NCBI GenBank assembly: GCA_024343425.1
Contig: BRLC01000022.1
Location: 1 to 55,457 of the forward strand
From: Rhizobiaceae bacterium MnEN-MB40S
GTDB lineage: Bacteria > Pseudomonadota > Alphaproteobacteria > Rhizobiales > Rhizobiaceae
Direction: 5' to 3'
Length of the DNA: 55,457 bases
Shown here: piece by piece, positions 43,415 to 51,368 of the stretch
Layout: each line of letters begins with the position of its first letter
How positions within the stretch are numbered: the first letter of the stretch is position 1
Notes under the pieces: model-generated
The model's input: only the letters and a program-made list of their open reading frames with translations
Told to the model about the DNA's origin: nothing
The model's database searches: none
Translations under genes and position numbers: made by a program

Positions 43415-44386
43415 ATGAAGCAACTACCAAAAGTCACGCGCCGCGTCGCAACGCTTTGTCTGGCGGCGACGGCCCTTGCGGCGACGCTGCCTTCAGCGCT
43501 GGCGCAGGACATGCAGACGATCCGGGTCGAGCGTTCGCCGGTCGGCCAGTTCCAGGGGCTCTTCATCGCCGAGGAACTCGGATACTTCAAGGATCGCGGC
43601 ATAGAGCTTGATGTTTCCATTGGGACGTCGCCGGACGGCGCGCTCGCCCAGTTGATGTCGAACCAGAAGGATGTCGCCATGACCGGCGCCGCTCCGCTCG
43701 GCGCCGCCGTCGCAAACGGCCTTCCGGTCGTCGCCGTGCTGAACGCGCAGGACCAGAACGAGACGCCGACCTTTGGATTTCTCGTCAAGCCGGGAAGCCC
43801 CATCAAGACGATCGAGGACCTGAAGGGCAAGAAGATCGGCCTGCCCGGCATCGCCAGCCCGCAGGGAGCGGCGCTCCTGCAGACGCTTGAGGATCATGGA
43901 ATGACGCGCGACGACGTCGAACTCGTCAACCTGCCGTTCCCGGGCGTTCTTTCTGCAATCGAGTCCGGCAGCGTCGACGCCGGCATTCCGATCGGCCTGT
44001 TCTATACGCTTGGCGAGCAGCAGGGCTATCCCGAGTTCAAGGAAGTCTTCGACAATGCTGTGCAGAATGCGCCGGCCGTCTTCTTTGCGGCCAACAAGAA
44101 CTGGGCGGATGAAAACGCCGACCTTCTGAGCCGCTTCATTGAGGCGATGGCGCTTGCCTACGAATACGCCAACGAACATCCGGAGAAGGTGCGCCAGATC
44201 GATGGCGAACAGACGAAGTTGCCGAAGGACTTTATCGAGACCCGCGACATCGTGCCCTTCGAAGCCGGTTTTGACGCTGACGCATGGAACAAGCAGAACG
44301 AGGCTTTCGCCAAGTACGAGTTCATATCCCGCATTCCGGAAAGCAGCGAATATATCTGGAGCGGCGCTCTCAAGCAGGAGAACTGA
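43415..44386 (+). CDS. ABC transporter substrate-binding protein, NMT1/TauA-like
   Basis: 323 aa; start preceded by GGGAGGA. Sec signal MKQLPKVTRRVATLCLAATALA ending ALAQ. The type II binding fold has VGQFQGLFIAEELGYFKDRGIEL, DGALAQLMSNQKDVAMTGAAPLG and DLKGKKIGLPGIASPQGAALL. Such proteins in aromatic clusters can bind carboxylated aromatics such as phthalate-like acids. The ligand here is not predictable from sequence. Confidence 0.9.
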   Translation: MKQLPKVTRRVATLCLAATALAATLPSALAQDMQTIRVERSPVGQFQGLFIAEELGYFKDRGIELDVSIGTSPDGALAQLMSNQKDVAMTGAAPLGAAVANGLPVVAVLNAQDQNETPTFGFLVKPGSPIKTIEDLKGKKIGLPGIASPQGAALLQTLEDHGMTRDDVELVNLPFPGVLSAIESGSVDAGIPIGLFYTLGEQQGYPEFKEVFDNAVQNAPAVFFAANKNWADENADLLSRFIEAMALAYEYANEHPEKVRQIDGEQTKLPKDFIETRDIVPFEAGFDADAWNKQNEAFAKYEFISRIPESSEYIWSGALKQEN

Positions 44387-44402
44387 TCGAGTTCACCAGG
44401 CG

Positions 44403-44425
44403 GGGGCAGGGATTTTCCCTGCCCC
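44403..44425. terminator. Bidirectional terminator between transporter and SMP-30 gene
   Basis: GGGGCAGGGA and its exact reverse complement TCCCTGCCCC form a 10-bp stem around a TTT loop, between convergent genes. The last stem base is also the first base of the SMP-30 stop codon. Confidence 0.78.
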
Positions 44426-45441
44426 TACCAGTAGATCAGCGGTTGGCCGGCGACAGGCGACCGGAAATACGGAATGCGCGTGCCGCGCAGACTTCCCAGA
44501 TACACCGTCTTGAGGTCGGGCCCGCCGAAGGTGAGGCTCGCCATCCACGGCGCAAGCGCGCCGCTGGCGCCGGCCATGATTTCCGGCGTGACGCGCCCTT
44601 CTTCCCAGGCCTTGTCGAGAGCTGCCGTTCCGTCCGGATCTCCGTCGTCCAGAAGGGTGAGCAAATCGCCATCCGGGGTCACGGCGATCAGGCGATCCGC
44701 CATGATCAGGGTGCTCCACAAATTGCCGAAACTGTCGAAGGCGATGCCGTCGCAGAACCCGCCGACATTCGCCGGACCGTAGGTTTCGCGATCTGAAAGA
44801 GAGCCGTCGCCTCTCACCTCGAAGCGGGAAATGCGCCGCGCCGTGGTTTCGGCCACGTAGAGAAAGTTTTCTTCGGGATCGAAACGCAATTCGTTCGTTC
44901 CGCACAGTCCGTCGGCGACGATGCGCGCGCCACGGTCGTCGATCAGGGCGATGTAGCCGTCATAGGTCATCTCTTCGACATGCCGGGTCCAGGGCACCAT
45001 CCGTGTTGTGACTGTGAGCCACAGGCGGCCTTTTGTGTCGCGCGTCACGAAATTCGCCTTGCCGACGGGCTTTCCGTCGATCGAATCGACCAGCACCCGC
45101 GTTTTGCCGTCGCGCTCCATGAGTTCGAGCGAGTCCGTGCCGAAATTGGCGATCAGGAAATTGCCGTCGGCGTCGAATGCGAGACCGTTCGGCAGGCTGC
45201 CTTCGGTCTGGACGTAGCGGTTTTCGAAGGAAGAAGAGCCGCTTGTCGACACCGTCGACTGGACGATGAGCTGCTGGCTTCCGTCCGGCGCAATCCGCAC
45301 GACGCCGCCGCGGGCGTCGGCGCTCCACAATGTGCCGTCCCGTTCGGCGAGAATACATTCCGGCCTTTCCAGGTCATGGCCGACAAACTGGATCTGTGAC
45401 CGGTCAACCTCCCAGCCGACCAACGGATTATTCTGTGACAA
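44425..45441 (-). CDS. SMP-30/gluconolactonase-like beta-propeller protein
   Basis: 338 aa. Repeated propeller blades are visible: LERPECILAERDGTLWSADARGG, LPNGLAFDADGNFLIANFG, GTNELRFDPEENFLYVAET and FCDGIAFDSFGNLWSTL. They carry the Glu, Asn and Asp metal ligands expected of SMP-30 lactonases. It may hydrolyse a lactone formed from a ring-cleavage product (for example a pyrone- or muconolactone-like compound). It is transcribed divergently from the NTF2-LigB-LigA operon; the spacer holds two degenerate operator copies. Confidence 0.88.
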   Translation of the reverse strand: MSQNNPLVGWEVDRSQIQFVGHDLERPECILAERDGTLWSADARGGVVRIAPDGSQQLIVQSTVSTSGSSSFENRYVQTEGSLPNGLAFDADGNFLIANFGTDSLELMERDGKTRVLVDSIDGKPVGKANFVTRDTKGRLWLTVTTRMVPWTRHVEEMTYDGYIALIDDRGARIVADGLCGTNELRFDPEENFLYVAETTARRISRFEVRGDGSLSDRETYGPANVGGFCDGIAFDSFGNLWSTLIMADRLIAVTPDGDLLTLLDDGDPDGTAALDKAWEEGRVTPEIMAGASGALAPWMASLTFGGPDLKTVYLGSLRGTRIPYFRSPVAGQPLIYW

Positions 45442-45483
45442 GACGGCTGCTCCTCCCCATTCGTCCGTAAAGAAATTTATTGC

Positions 45484-45499
45484 TTGGACGACCGACTAA
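45484..45499. promoter_or_regulatory. Degenerate operator 7
   Basis: TTGGACGACCGACTAA: one mismatch in each half compared with TTGGT-N6-ACCAA. It lies 42 nt upstream of the SMP-30 ATG. Confidence 0.5.
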
Positions 45500-45588
45500 T
45501 TCATGGTCTGATGAAAACTGTCAAGGCCTGCTCCGCCGACGCGGCGACGTCCAAAAACCGAACTGGCGTAGATTATATTACAAATTGA

Positions 45589-45604
45589 CTGGTCGACCAA
45601 CTAA
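45589..45604. promoter_or_regulatory. Degenerate operator 8
   Basis: CTGGTCGACCAACTAA: one mismatch per half. It contains the inner palindrome TGGTCGACCA shared with operator 5 and lies 37 nt upstream of the ATG at 45642. Confidence 0.55.
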
Positions 45605-45641
45605 TACTATTGAACATGGATGAGCAGGGAGGATAGGCGCC

Positions 45642-46307
45642 ATGCAGGCAAGGGACGGGCGCGAAGCGCTGATAAGCAGGATCAGGGCGCAATCGGCCGT
45701 GAACGATCCGTTCCTGGGCGCAGCATCCGCGACGGATTTTGAACGCGACAGCGCGCTCTTTCCAGGCGAACGCTGGTCTTCCGTCGCGTTCGTGTCGCGA
45801 ACGGTCGACCGCGCGCATGAATTCGAGGAATACGTCTTCACCGCGGCCGATGGGGCGCGAGACCCGCTGCCGGTCGGCTTCATGTTCGAACGACAGGACG
45901 ATGGTTCGTCCGCTGCGCGCGTCTATTCCGATCATCATCTCGTCGACGACCGCGCCGCGATCCTCGAACCTGTCGAGGGGATCCATCCTTGGCGCTCCGA
46001 AGACGATGTTCTCTTCGCCTATTTTCAAGCGCTGAACGGTAACAGGCTGGAAGACGTCCTCGATATTTTTCAAAAGGACGGATATTTCCGCCATTCCAAC
46101 GGCGTCGCCTATACAGGCCGGGATGAACTGAAAGGCGACTTCTCGAAAATGATGGGCGATGACGGCATTCGCATTCGCTATTGCCGCTTCACCGACGACG
46201 GCACGACGTGCGCCGTGGAGTGCTACATGCCGAGCGGCCGGCCTGCGGTCGCCGTCTACCAGCGCGGCGAACCGGGCAAACTGCGCGCCGTGCGCATCTA
46301 TCTGTGA
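45642..46307 (+). CDS. SnoaL/NTF2-like protein
   Basis: 221 aa. The C-terminal part (about 125-221) is an NTF2-like cone: VLFAYFQALNGNRLEDVLDIFQKDGYFRHSNG, then YTGRDELKGDFSKMMG. The N-terminal part (about 40-110) may be a second diverged copy (FEEYVFTAADG, FMFERQDDGSSAARVYSDHHLV). SnoaL-like proteins act as dehydratases, isomerases or small subunits for ring-modifying enzymes. It overlaps the LigB-like gene by one base (TGATG), so the product is probably made with the dioxygenase. Confidence 0.82.
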   Translation: MQARDGREALISRIRAQSAVNDPFLGAASATDFERDSALFPGERWSSVAFVSRTVDRAHEFEEYVFTAADGARDPLPVGFMFERQDDGSSAARVYSDHHLVDDRAAILEPVEGIHPWRSEDDVLFAYFQALNGNRLEDVLDIFQKDGYFRHSNGVAYTGRDELKGDFSKMMGDDGIRIRYCRFTDDGTTCAVECYMPSGRPAVAVYQRGEPGKLRAVRIYL

Positions 46308-47185
46308 TGGCAAGGCTCGTCTCGCTCATCGGATGCCCGCACGATCCGACCCTGCCGATCGCCGCCCGGATGGCGGAAGACGGCAAGGCGAATCCGGGAG
46401 CGATTCCGGCGCTGGAGAGTTTCGCGGCCCTGCGCGAAAGTTTCGCCGCGGCGGAGCCGGACGCCATCGTGATGGTCGGAAGCGACCATCTCAATCAATG
46501 GTTCTTCGACAATATGGCGCCTTTCATGATCGGCAAGGCGGCGCGCCTCCGCGGCCCCTTCGACGGCGAGGTCAACGCCTGGGGCCTCCAGCGCAGCGAC
46601 CGTCCGGTCGAAGGTGATCTGGCGCGGCATCTTTTGAGAGACGGCCTCGGCAGAGGCGTGGACTTCGCATTTTCCGACGCGTTTACCGCCGATCACTCCT
46701 TCACCATTCCCCTGGATTTTCTGAGCCCGCGCGACGACATTCCCGTCGTCCCCGTCTTTATCAATCTGCTTGCGCCGCCGGTGCCGCCCGGATGGCGGTA
46801 TCGTCAGGTCGGCGAGGTTCTTCGAAAGTCGATCGAGAGTTTCGACGAAGCCAGACGCGTCGCGATGATCGTGACCGGACACATGACCAACAGCGTCGGC
46901 GGCCCGGGCATGCTGCGCAACCAGTCCGAGCCGGAAACGGAATGGGACCGGGAGACCTGGTCGCTGATCGAGGCGAATGACATTGACGCCGTCACGCGGC
47001 GCGCCACGTGGGACCAGCTCTATGCACAGGGCAACGGCACGCCCGGCTTTCTCGCCTATGTGCTTGCCTTCGGCGCGGCGTGCGGCGCGCCTGCGGATTT
47101 TGCGCGGCTTGTGGCGACGACCGCGCAACCGGCTTGCGCATTCCTGGGATGGAGCGAAACATCCTTGAACGGAGGCACCGCATGA
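46307..47185 (+). CDS. Class III extradiol dioxygenase catalytic subunit, LigB-like
   Basis: 292 aa from the ATG at 46307; the longer in-frame reading overlaps the NTF2-like gene. LigB-family iron ligands fall at the canonical numbers, H12 (GCPHDP) and H61 (GSDHLNQWF). Active-site histidines are at H130 (ADHSFT) and H192 (TGHMTNS), and acidic candidates for the third ligand lie at 208-222. LigB cleaves protocatechuate-type rings at the 4,5 position. Coupled by ATGA overlap to a LigA-like subunit. The true substrate (protocatechuate, gallate or another diol) is open. Confidence 0.9.
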   Translation: MARLVSLIGCPHDPTLPIAARMAEDGKANPGAIPALESFAALRESFAAAEPDAIVMVGSDHLNQWFFDNMAPFMIGKAARLRGPFDGEVNAWGLQRSDRPVEGDLARHLLRDGLGRGVDFAFSDAFTADHSFTIPLDFLSPRDDIPVVPVFINLLAPPVPPGWRYRQVGEVLRKSIESFDEARRVAMIVTGHMTNSVGGPGMLRNQSEPETEWDRETWSLIEANDIDAVTRRATWDQLYAQGNGTPGFLAYVLAFGAACGAPADFARLVATTAQPACAFLGWSETSLNGGTA

Positions 47186-47469
47186 CCCGATACGCGATGA
47201 ACGAGGCGCTCTGGCGCTATGCGCGGGAGCCCGATTTTCGCGCCCGTTTCGATGAAAATCCCGGCCAGGCGATATCCGAAAGCGATTTGTCGGAAGCCGA
47301 AAGCGCGGCCCTTTCGAAGAAGGACATCCGGTCGATCTTCGCTCTCGGCGCGCATCCCTTCCTGATCTATTCCTTCGCCATCGCCGCCAATGGCGGCTGG
47401 AGCTTCGAATTCATGACGGATTATGTCGGACGGTTGGAAGGCCTCGAGCTTGACGACATAGAGACCTGA
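47182..47469 (+). CDS. LigA-like small subunit of extradiol dioxygenase
   Basis: 95 aa from the ATG at 47182, with GGAGG upstream and an overlap with the LigB-like stop. The sequence ALWRYAREPDFRARFDENPGQAI, then LSEAESAALSKKDIRSIFALGAHPFLIYSF, matches the LigA fold. It is shorter than Sphingobium LigA (about 139 aa), as is common for separate small subunits of other LigAB enzymes. It covers the active site of the beta subunit. Last gene of the island. Confidence 0.88.
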   Translation: MTRYAMNEALWRYAREPDFRARFDENPGQAISESDLSEAESAALSKKDIRSIFALGAHPFLIYSFAIAANGGWSFEFMTDYVGRLEGLELDDIET

Positions 47470-47696
47470 CGCGGCCTGCTCTGCTTTCGCGACAACCGGC
47501 CGCCACTACAGTTCACCGCATTGACTTCACGTTTGCGATCGCAGCAGTTGGTTGCTCGGCGCTCCCGTCATATACATGTCCGGGCGCGGCGCCGCGCGGC
47601 AGTTGCCCCTGCGGCTCAGGCGTATCGCGATATGGGAGACAAAGCGTATAATACGGCTGCTTACGAATAGCGGCTGGAATAAGGGAAGAGGAACGC

Positions 47697-48845
47697 ATGG
47701 ATTTCGAACTCAGCGCGGAGCAGGAAGCCATTTTCGAGATGGCCCGTGATTTCGGGCAGGAACACATCGCGCCGTTCGCGCGCGAGTGGGAGAAAGCCGG
47801 CGTGATCCCGAAAGAGCTCTGGCCGAAAGTCGGCGAGCTGGGTCTGGGCGGCATCTATGTATCCGAGGAATATGGCGGGTCCGGCTTGTCCCGGCTCGAT
47901 GCGACGCTGGTCTTCGAGGCGCTGGCGATGGCCTGCCCGTCGGTCGGCTCCTTCCTGTCGATCCACAATATGTGCGCCGGCATGATCGACAAGTTCGCAA
48001 GCGAGGAGATGAAATCCGAATGGCTGCCGAAGATGTGCCCCATGGAGACCGTCGTTTCCTATTGTCTGACCGAGCCGGGGTCGGGTTCCGATGCGGCGGC
48101 GTTGCGCACGCGCGCAGACCGGACCAATGAGGGATACAAGCTCAATGGAACCAAGGCCTTCATATCCGGCGGCGGCTATTCCGACGCCTATGTCGTGATG
48201 TGCCGGACGGGCGACAACGGGCCGAAGGGAATTTCGACCGTCATCGTGACCGACGGTACGCCTGGCCTGTCCTTCGGCGCGCGCGAAGAGAAAATGGGCT
48301 GGTTGTCCCAGCCCACGGCGCAGGTGCAATTCGACGACTGTACTGTTCCGGCCGAAAATCTCGTCGGAGAGGAAGGCAGGGGCTTCGTCTACGCCATGGC
48401 CGGCCTCGACGGCGGCAGGCTCAATATATCCGCCGGGGCTCTTGGCGGCGCCCAGAAGGCTCTCGACGCGACGATCACCTATATGGGCGAACGCAAGGCC
48501 TTCGGACAGACGCTTGACCAGTTCCAGGCGTTGCAGTTCAAGCTCGCAGACATGGAAACCGGCCTGCAAGCGGCCCGCACCTTTCTCAGGCAGGCGGCCT
48601 GGAAAGTGGACACGGGCGCGCCGGATGCGACCAAATTCTGCGCCATGGCCAAACAGTTCGTCACCGACACCGCGTTCGACGTCGCCAATGACTGCCTGCA
48701 ACTGCATGGCGGCTACGGATATCTTGCCGACTACGGCATCGAAAAGATCGTGCGCGATCTCAGGGTCCACCAGATTCTCGAAGGCACCAACGAGATCATG
48801 CGTCTGATCACAAGTCGCGCGATGCTCGCAGAGGCCAGGCGATGA
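47697..48845 (+). CDS. Acyl-CoA dehydrogenase, isobutyryl-CoA dehydrogenase type
   Basis: 382 aa, start preceded by GGAAGAGG. Complete ACAD: SYCLTEPGSGSDAAALRTRA, then GAREEKMGWLSQPTAQVQFDDC, and the late catalytic Glu in LEGTNEIMRLI. The length and the operon with 3-hydroxyisobutyryl-CoA hydrolase and mmsB identify the valine pathway: it converts isobutyryl-CoA to methacrylyl-CoA with FAD in the cytoplasm. The stop overlaps the next start (ATGA). A branched-chain enoyl-CoA hydratase is not in the window. Confidence 0.92.
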   Translation: MDFELSAEQEAIFEMARDFGQEHIAPFAREWEKAGVIPKELWPKVGELGLGGIYVSEEYGGSGLSRLDATLVFEALAMACPSVGSFLSIHNMCAGMIDKFASEEMKSEWLPKMCPMETVVSYCLTEPGSGSDAAALRTRADRTNEGYKLNGTKAFISGGGYSDAYVVMCRTGDNGPKGISTVIVTDGTPGLSFGAREEKMGWLSQPTAQVQFDDCTVPAENLVGEEGRGFVYAMAGLDGGRLNISAGALGGAQKALDATITYMGERKAFGQTLDQFQALQFKLADMETGLQAARTFLRQAAWKVDTGAPDATKFCAMAKQFVTDTAFDVANDCLQLHGGYGYLADYGIEKIVRDLRVHQILEGTNEIMRLITSRAMLAEARR

Positions 48846-49888
48846 GCGACATCGATATCAGGACTTCCGGCAGGGCGGGGCGCATTACGCTCCGCCGCCC
48901 GAAAGCCCTGAATGCGCTGACCTACGACATGGTCCTGTCGATCGAGAAGGCGCTGGACGAATGGCGCAGCGATGACGACGTCGACCTCGTCATCATAGAC
49001 GCAGATAGCGAAAAGTCGTTTTGCGCCGGCGGCGACATTGCCGAGCTCTATGCGACCGGCAAGGCGGGCGATTACGCCTATGGCCGCCGGTTCTGGGCCG
49101 ACGAATACCGGGTGAATGCAAAAATCGCCGAATTTCCCAAGCCCTATGTCGCCTTCATGCAAGGCTTCACCATGGGCGGCGGCGTCGGCGTCGCCTGCCA
49201 CGGTTCGCACCGGATCGTCGGAGACACGAGCCGCATCGCCATGCCTGAATGCGGCATCGGGCTTGTGCCCGATGTCGGCGGGTCGCTGCTACTGGCGCAG
49301 GCGCCCGGTCGAAGCGGCGAATATCTCGGTGCGACGGGCGCGCGGATGAACGCCGCCGACGCGATCTACGCCGGTTTTGCCGACGTCTATCTTCCCGAGG
49401 CCGAGTGGCCCGGACTAATCGCCGATCTGGAGACCAATGGCGACGCCGAAAAGGTGGCGAGGCGCGCTGTCGAAGCGCCGGCTGGCGCGCTTGCCGGGCT
49501 CCAGCCGGAGATCGACCGGGGATTTTCCGGCAAAAGTCTCGCCGACATCCTGGACGCCCTTGAAAGCATGGACAGCGATTTCGCCCGCGACAGCGTAAGG
49601 ACGCTGAAACGCAATTCACCTCTGTCGTGCGCCGTCACGATCGAAATGACCCGTCGCATGCGCGGCAAGACGAGCATCCGCGACGCGCTCGAACTGGAAT
49701 ACAGATATACTTTCCGAGCCATGCAGCATGGCGATTTTCTGGAAGGCATCCGCGCCCAGATCATCGACAAGGATCGCAATCCGCATTGGCGCCACCAGGA
49801 CATTGGCGACCTTTCCGCAGAGGACGTGTCGCAAATGCTGGCGCCGCTTGGTGAAAACAGTTTGAATCTGGAGGAGCAACGCACATGA
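48842..49888 (+). CDS. 3-hydroxyisobutyryl-CoA hydrolase (enoyl-CoA hydratase/isomerase family)
   Basis: 348 aa of the crotonase fold. Oxyanion-hole segments are KSFCAGGDIAELY and GFTMGGGVGVACHGSHR, with ALPECGIG-type MPECGIGLVPDVGGS carrying the catalytic Glu/Asp of the hydrolase branch. The long C-terminus (after 230) separates it from plain enoyl-CoA hydratases. It frees 3-hydroxyisobutyrate from its CoA ester, the valine-specific step that feeds MmsB directly downstream (ATGA overlap). Confidence 0.92.
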   Translation: MSDIDIRTSGRAGRITLRRPKALNALTYDMVLSIEKALDEWRSDDDVDLVIIDADSEKSFCAGGDIAELYATGKAGDYAYGRRFWADEYRVNAKIAEFPKPYVAFMQGFTMGGGVGVACHGSHRIVGDTSRIAMPECGIGLVPDVGGSLLLAQAPGRSGEYLGATGARMNAADAIYAGFADVYLPEAEWPGLIADLETNGDAEKVARRAVEAPAGALAGLQPEIDRGFSGKSLADILDALESMDSDFARDSVRTLKRNSPLSCAVTIEMTRRMRGKTSIRDALELEYRYTFRAMQHGDFLEGIRAQIIDKDRNPHWRHQDIGDLSAEDVSQMLAPLGENSLNLEEQRT

Positions 49889-50757
49889 AAATCGGATTTA
49901 TCGGCGTCGGCAATATGGGCGGGCCGATGGCCCGCAACCTCGTCGAGGCGGGCCATCAGGTCACCGGTTTCGACATTTCGGCGCCGTGCCCGGAAGGCGT
50001 CTCCAGGGCCGAGAGCGCGGCAGCCTGCGCCGCCGGCCAGGAAGCCGTAATCACAATGCTGCCGAACGGTTCGATCTTGCGTGCGGTCGCCGCCGAAATC
50101 ATTCCGGCGATGGACAGAGGCGCGGCCTTTATCGATTGCTCGACGGTGGACGTGGAAAGCGCGCGGGCCGTGGCGGCAGACGCCGCGGCTGCGGGACTGG
50201 CGCCGGTCGACGCGCCTGTTTCGGGCGGCGTCGGCGGCGCGACGGCCGGAACCCTGACCTTCATGGCGGGCGGCTCGGAAGACGCCTTTGCAAAGGCGAA
50301 GCCGCTCTTCGACATCATGGGGCAGAAGGCCGTTCACTGCGGCGAATCCGGCGCCGGTCAGGCCGCCAAGATCTGCAACAACATGATCCTCGGAATCACC
50401 ATGATCGGGACCTGCGAAGCCTTCGCGCTCGCCGACAAGCTCGGCCTCGACCGGCAGAAGATGTTCGATGTCGTGTCCACCTCGTCCGGCTATTCCTGGA
50501 CGATGAACGCCTATTGCCCTGCGCCCGGCGTCGGTCCGCAAAGCCCGGCCGACAACGACTACAAGCCGGGTTTCGCGTCAGACTTGATGCTGAAAGACCT
50601 GCGCCTGTCGCAGCAGGCGGCCGAAGCCGTCGACGCCGACACGCCGATGGGCCAGCGCGCCACCGAACTCTACCGGATTTTCGTCGAGGACGAAGACGGG
50701 TCGGGCCGGGATTTCTCCGCGATGCTGCCGCGTTTCGAAAAGCGCAACCGCGAGTAG
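49885..50757 (+). CDS. mmsB: 3-hydroxyisobutyrate dehydrogenase
   Basis: 290 aa. Beta-hydroxyacid dehydrogenase: NAD site KIGFIGVGNMGGPMARNL, substrate-binding DAPVSGGVGGATAGTLTFM, and catalytic Lys in GAGQAAKICNNM. It oxidises 3-hydroxyisobutyrate to methylmalonate semialdehyde. MmsA, the next enzyme in the pathway, is not in the window. Third and last gene of the valine operon. A hairpin lies 87 nt downstream. Confidence 0.94.
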   Translation: MKIGFIGVGNMGGPMARNLVEAGHQVTGFDISAPCPEGVSRAESAAACAAGQEAVITMLPNGSILRAVAAEIIPAMDRGAAFIDCSTVDVESARAVAADAAAAGLAPVDAPVSGGVGGATAGTLTFMAGGSEDAFAKAKPLFDIMGQKAVHCGESGAGQAAKICNNMILGITMIGTCEAFALADKLGLDRQKMFDVVSTSSGYSWTMNAYCPAPGVGPQSPADNDYKPGFASDLMLKDLRLSQQAAEAVDADTPMGQRATELYRIFVEDEDGSGRDFSAMLPRFEKRNRE

Positions 50758-51368
50758 AACCAGTTCGGATGAAGCACGACGCCTTTGGGAGCGTCGAATT
50801 ACCTCTCGCCCGGAAACCAGAAAGGGTCGGGTTCGCTCGCTATACGCTGCTCTTTTTCAGCAGCGTGCTAGACACTCCTGAAGGCAAAGCGCTCCGAAAG
50901 CGATCGCCTGAACGGGATATCTGCAAGGATCATCGACCTGGACGAGGCGCCGGCGCCTCACGGATGTCCAGCGGCGACATCCCTGAGTACGAATTGGTCC
51001 AGGATAAAAGATGCCTATAACGCCTTCCGTTTCAGATCAAAGCAGGCCGCCACAAGAGATTCTCCCGTCTCCTGCAGGCAAAGTTCCATATTGTCCGGCG
51101 AGAGAAGCGTTCCCTGAAACAAGGAATCTTCATCGGCGAACAGCACAGTTTCACCATCCCCCGTATCACGCCCATGATGTTTTCGGTCAGTTTTTCCGAA
51201 CCCCAGACGCCGATCAGGCCTGGCTGTCGACCGGACAACTGAGCGGATCGAACCACCGTCTCCTGTTTGCGGGTGCACGCATTGTTAACGGACATCGGGC
51301 AATGTCCCCGGGAATCGGCGGACGGCGGACAGCGTCGCGCCGGCAGTTCGCTGTCAGGGAGTAGCGCC
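50758..51368. other. 611-bp stretch with no intact gene; possible minus-strand gene remnant
   Basis: No complete gene is convincing. On the minus strand around 51015-51290 two frames read protein-like sequence. One ends with GVWGSEKLTENIMGVIRGMV. The other carries on with VLFADEDSLFQGTLLSPDNM and GESLVAACFDLKRKAL before a stop at 51015. Joined by a frameshift near 51150 they could be the C-terminal part of a decayed gene. The family is not recognised. Confidence 0.3.
50844..50866. repeat. Inverted repeat downstream of mmsB
   Basis: ACGCTGCT and AGCAGCGT form an 8-bp perfect stem around a 7-nt CTTTTTC loop. The T-run is in the loop rather than after the stem, so it is not a standard terminator. 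Confidence 0.5.

Noticed and set aside
50844..50866. Intrinsic terminator after mmsB
   Set aside because: The T-run is in the loop, not after the stem, and the hairpin is 87 nt from the stop; kept only as an inverted repeat.
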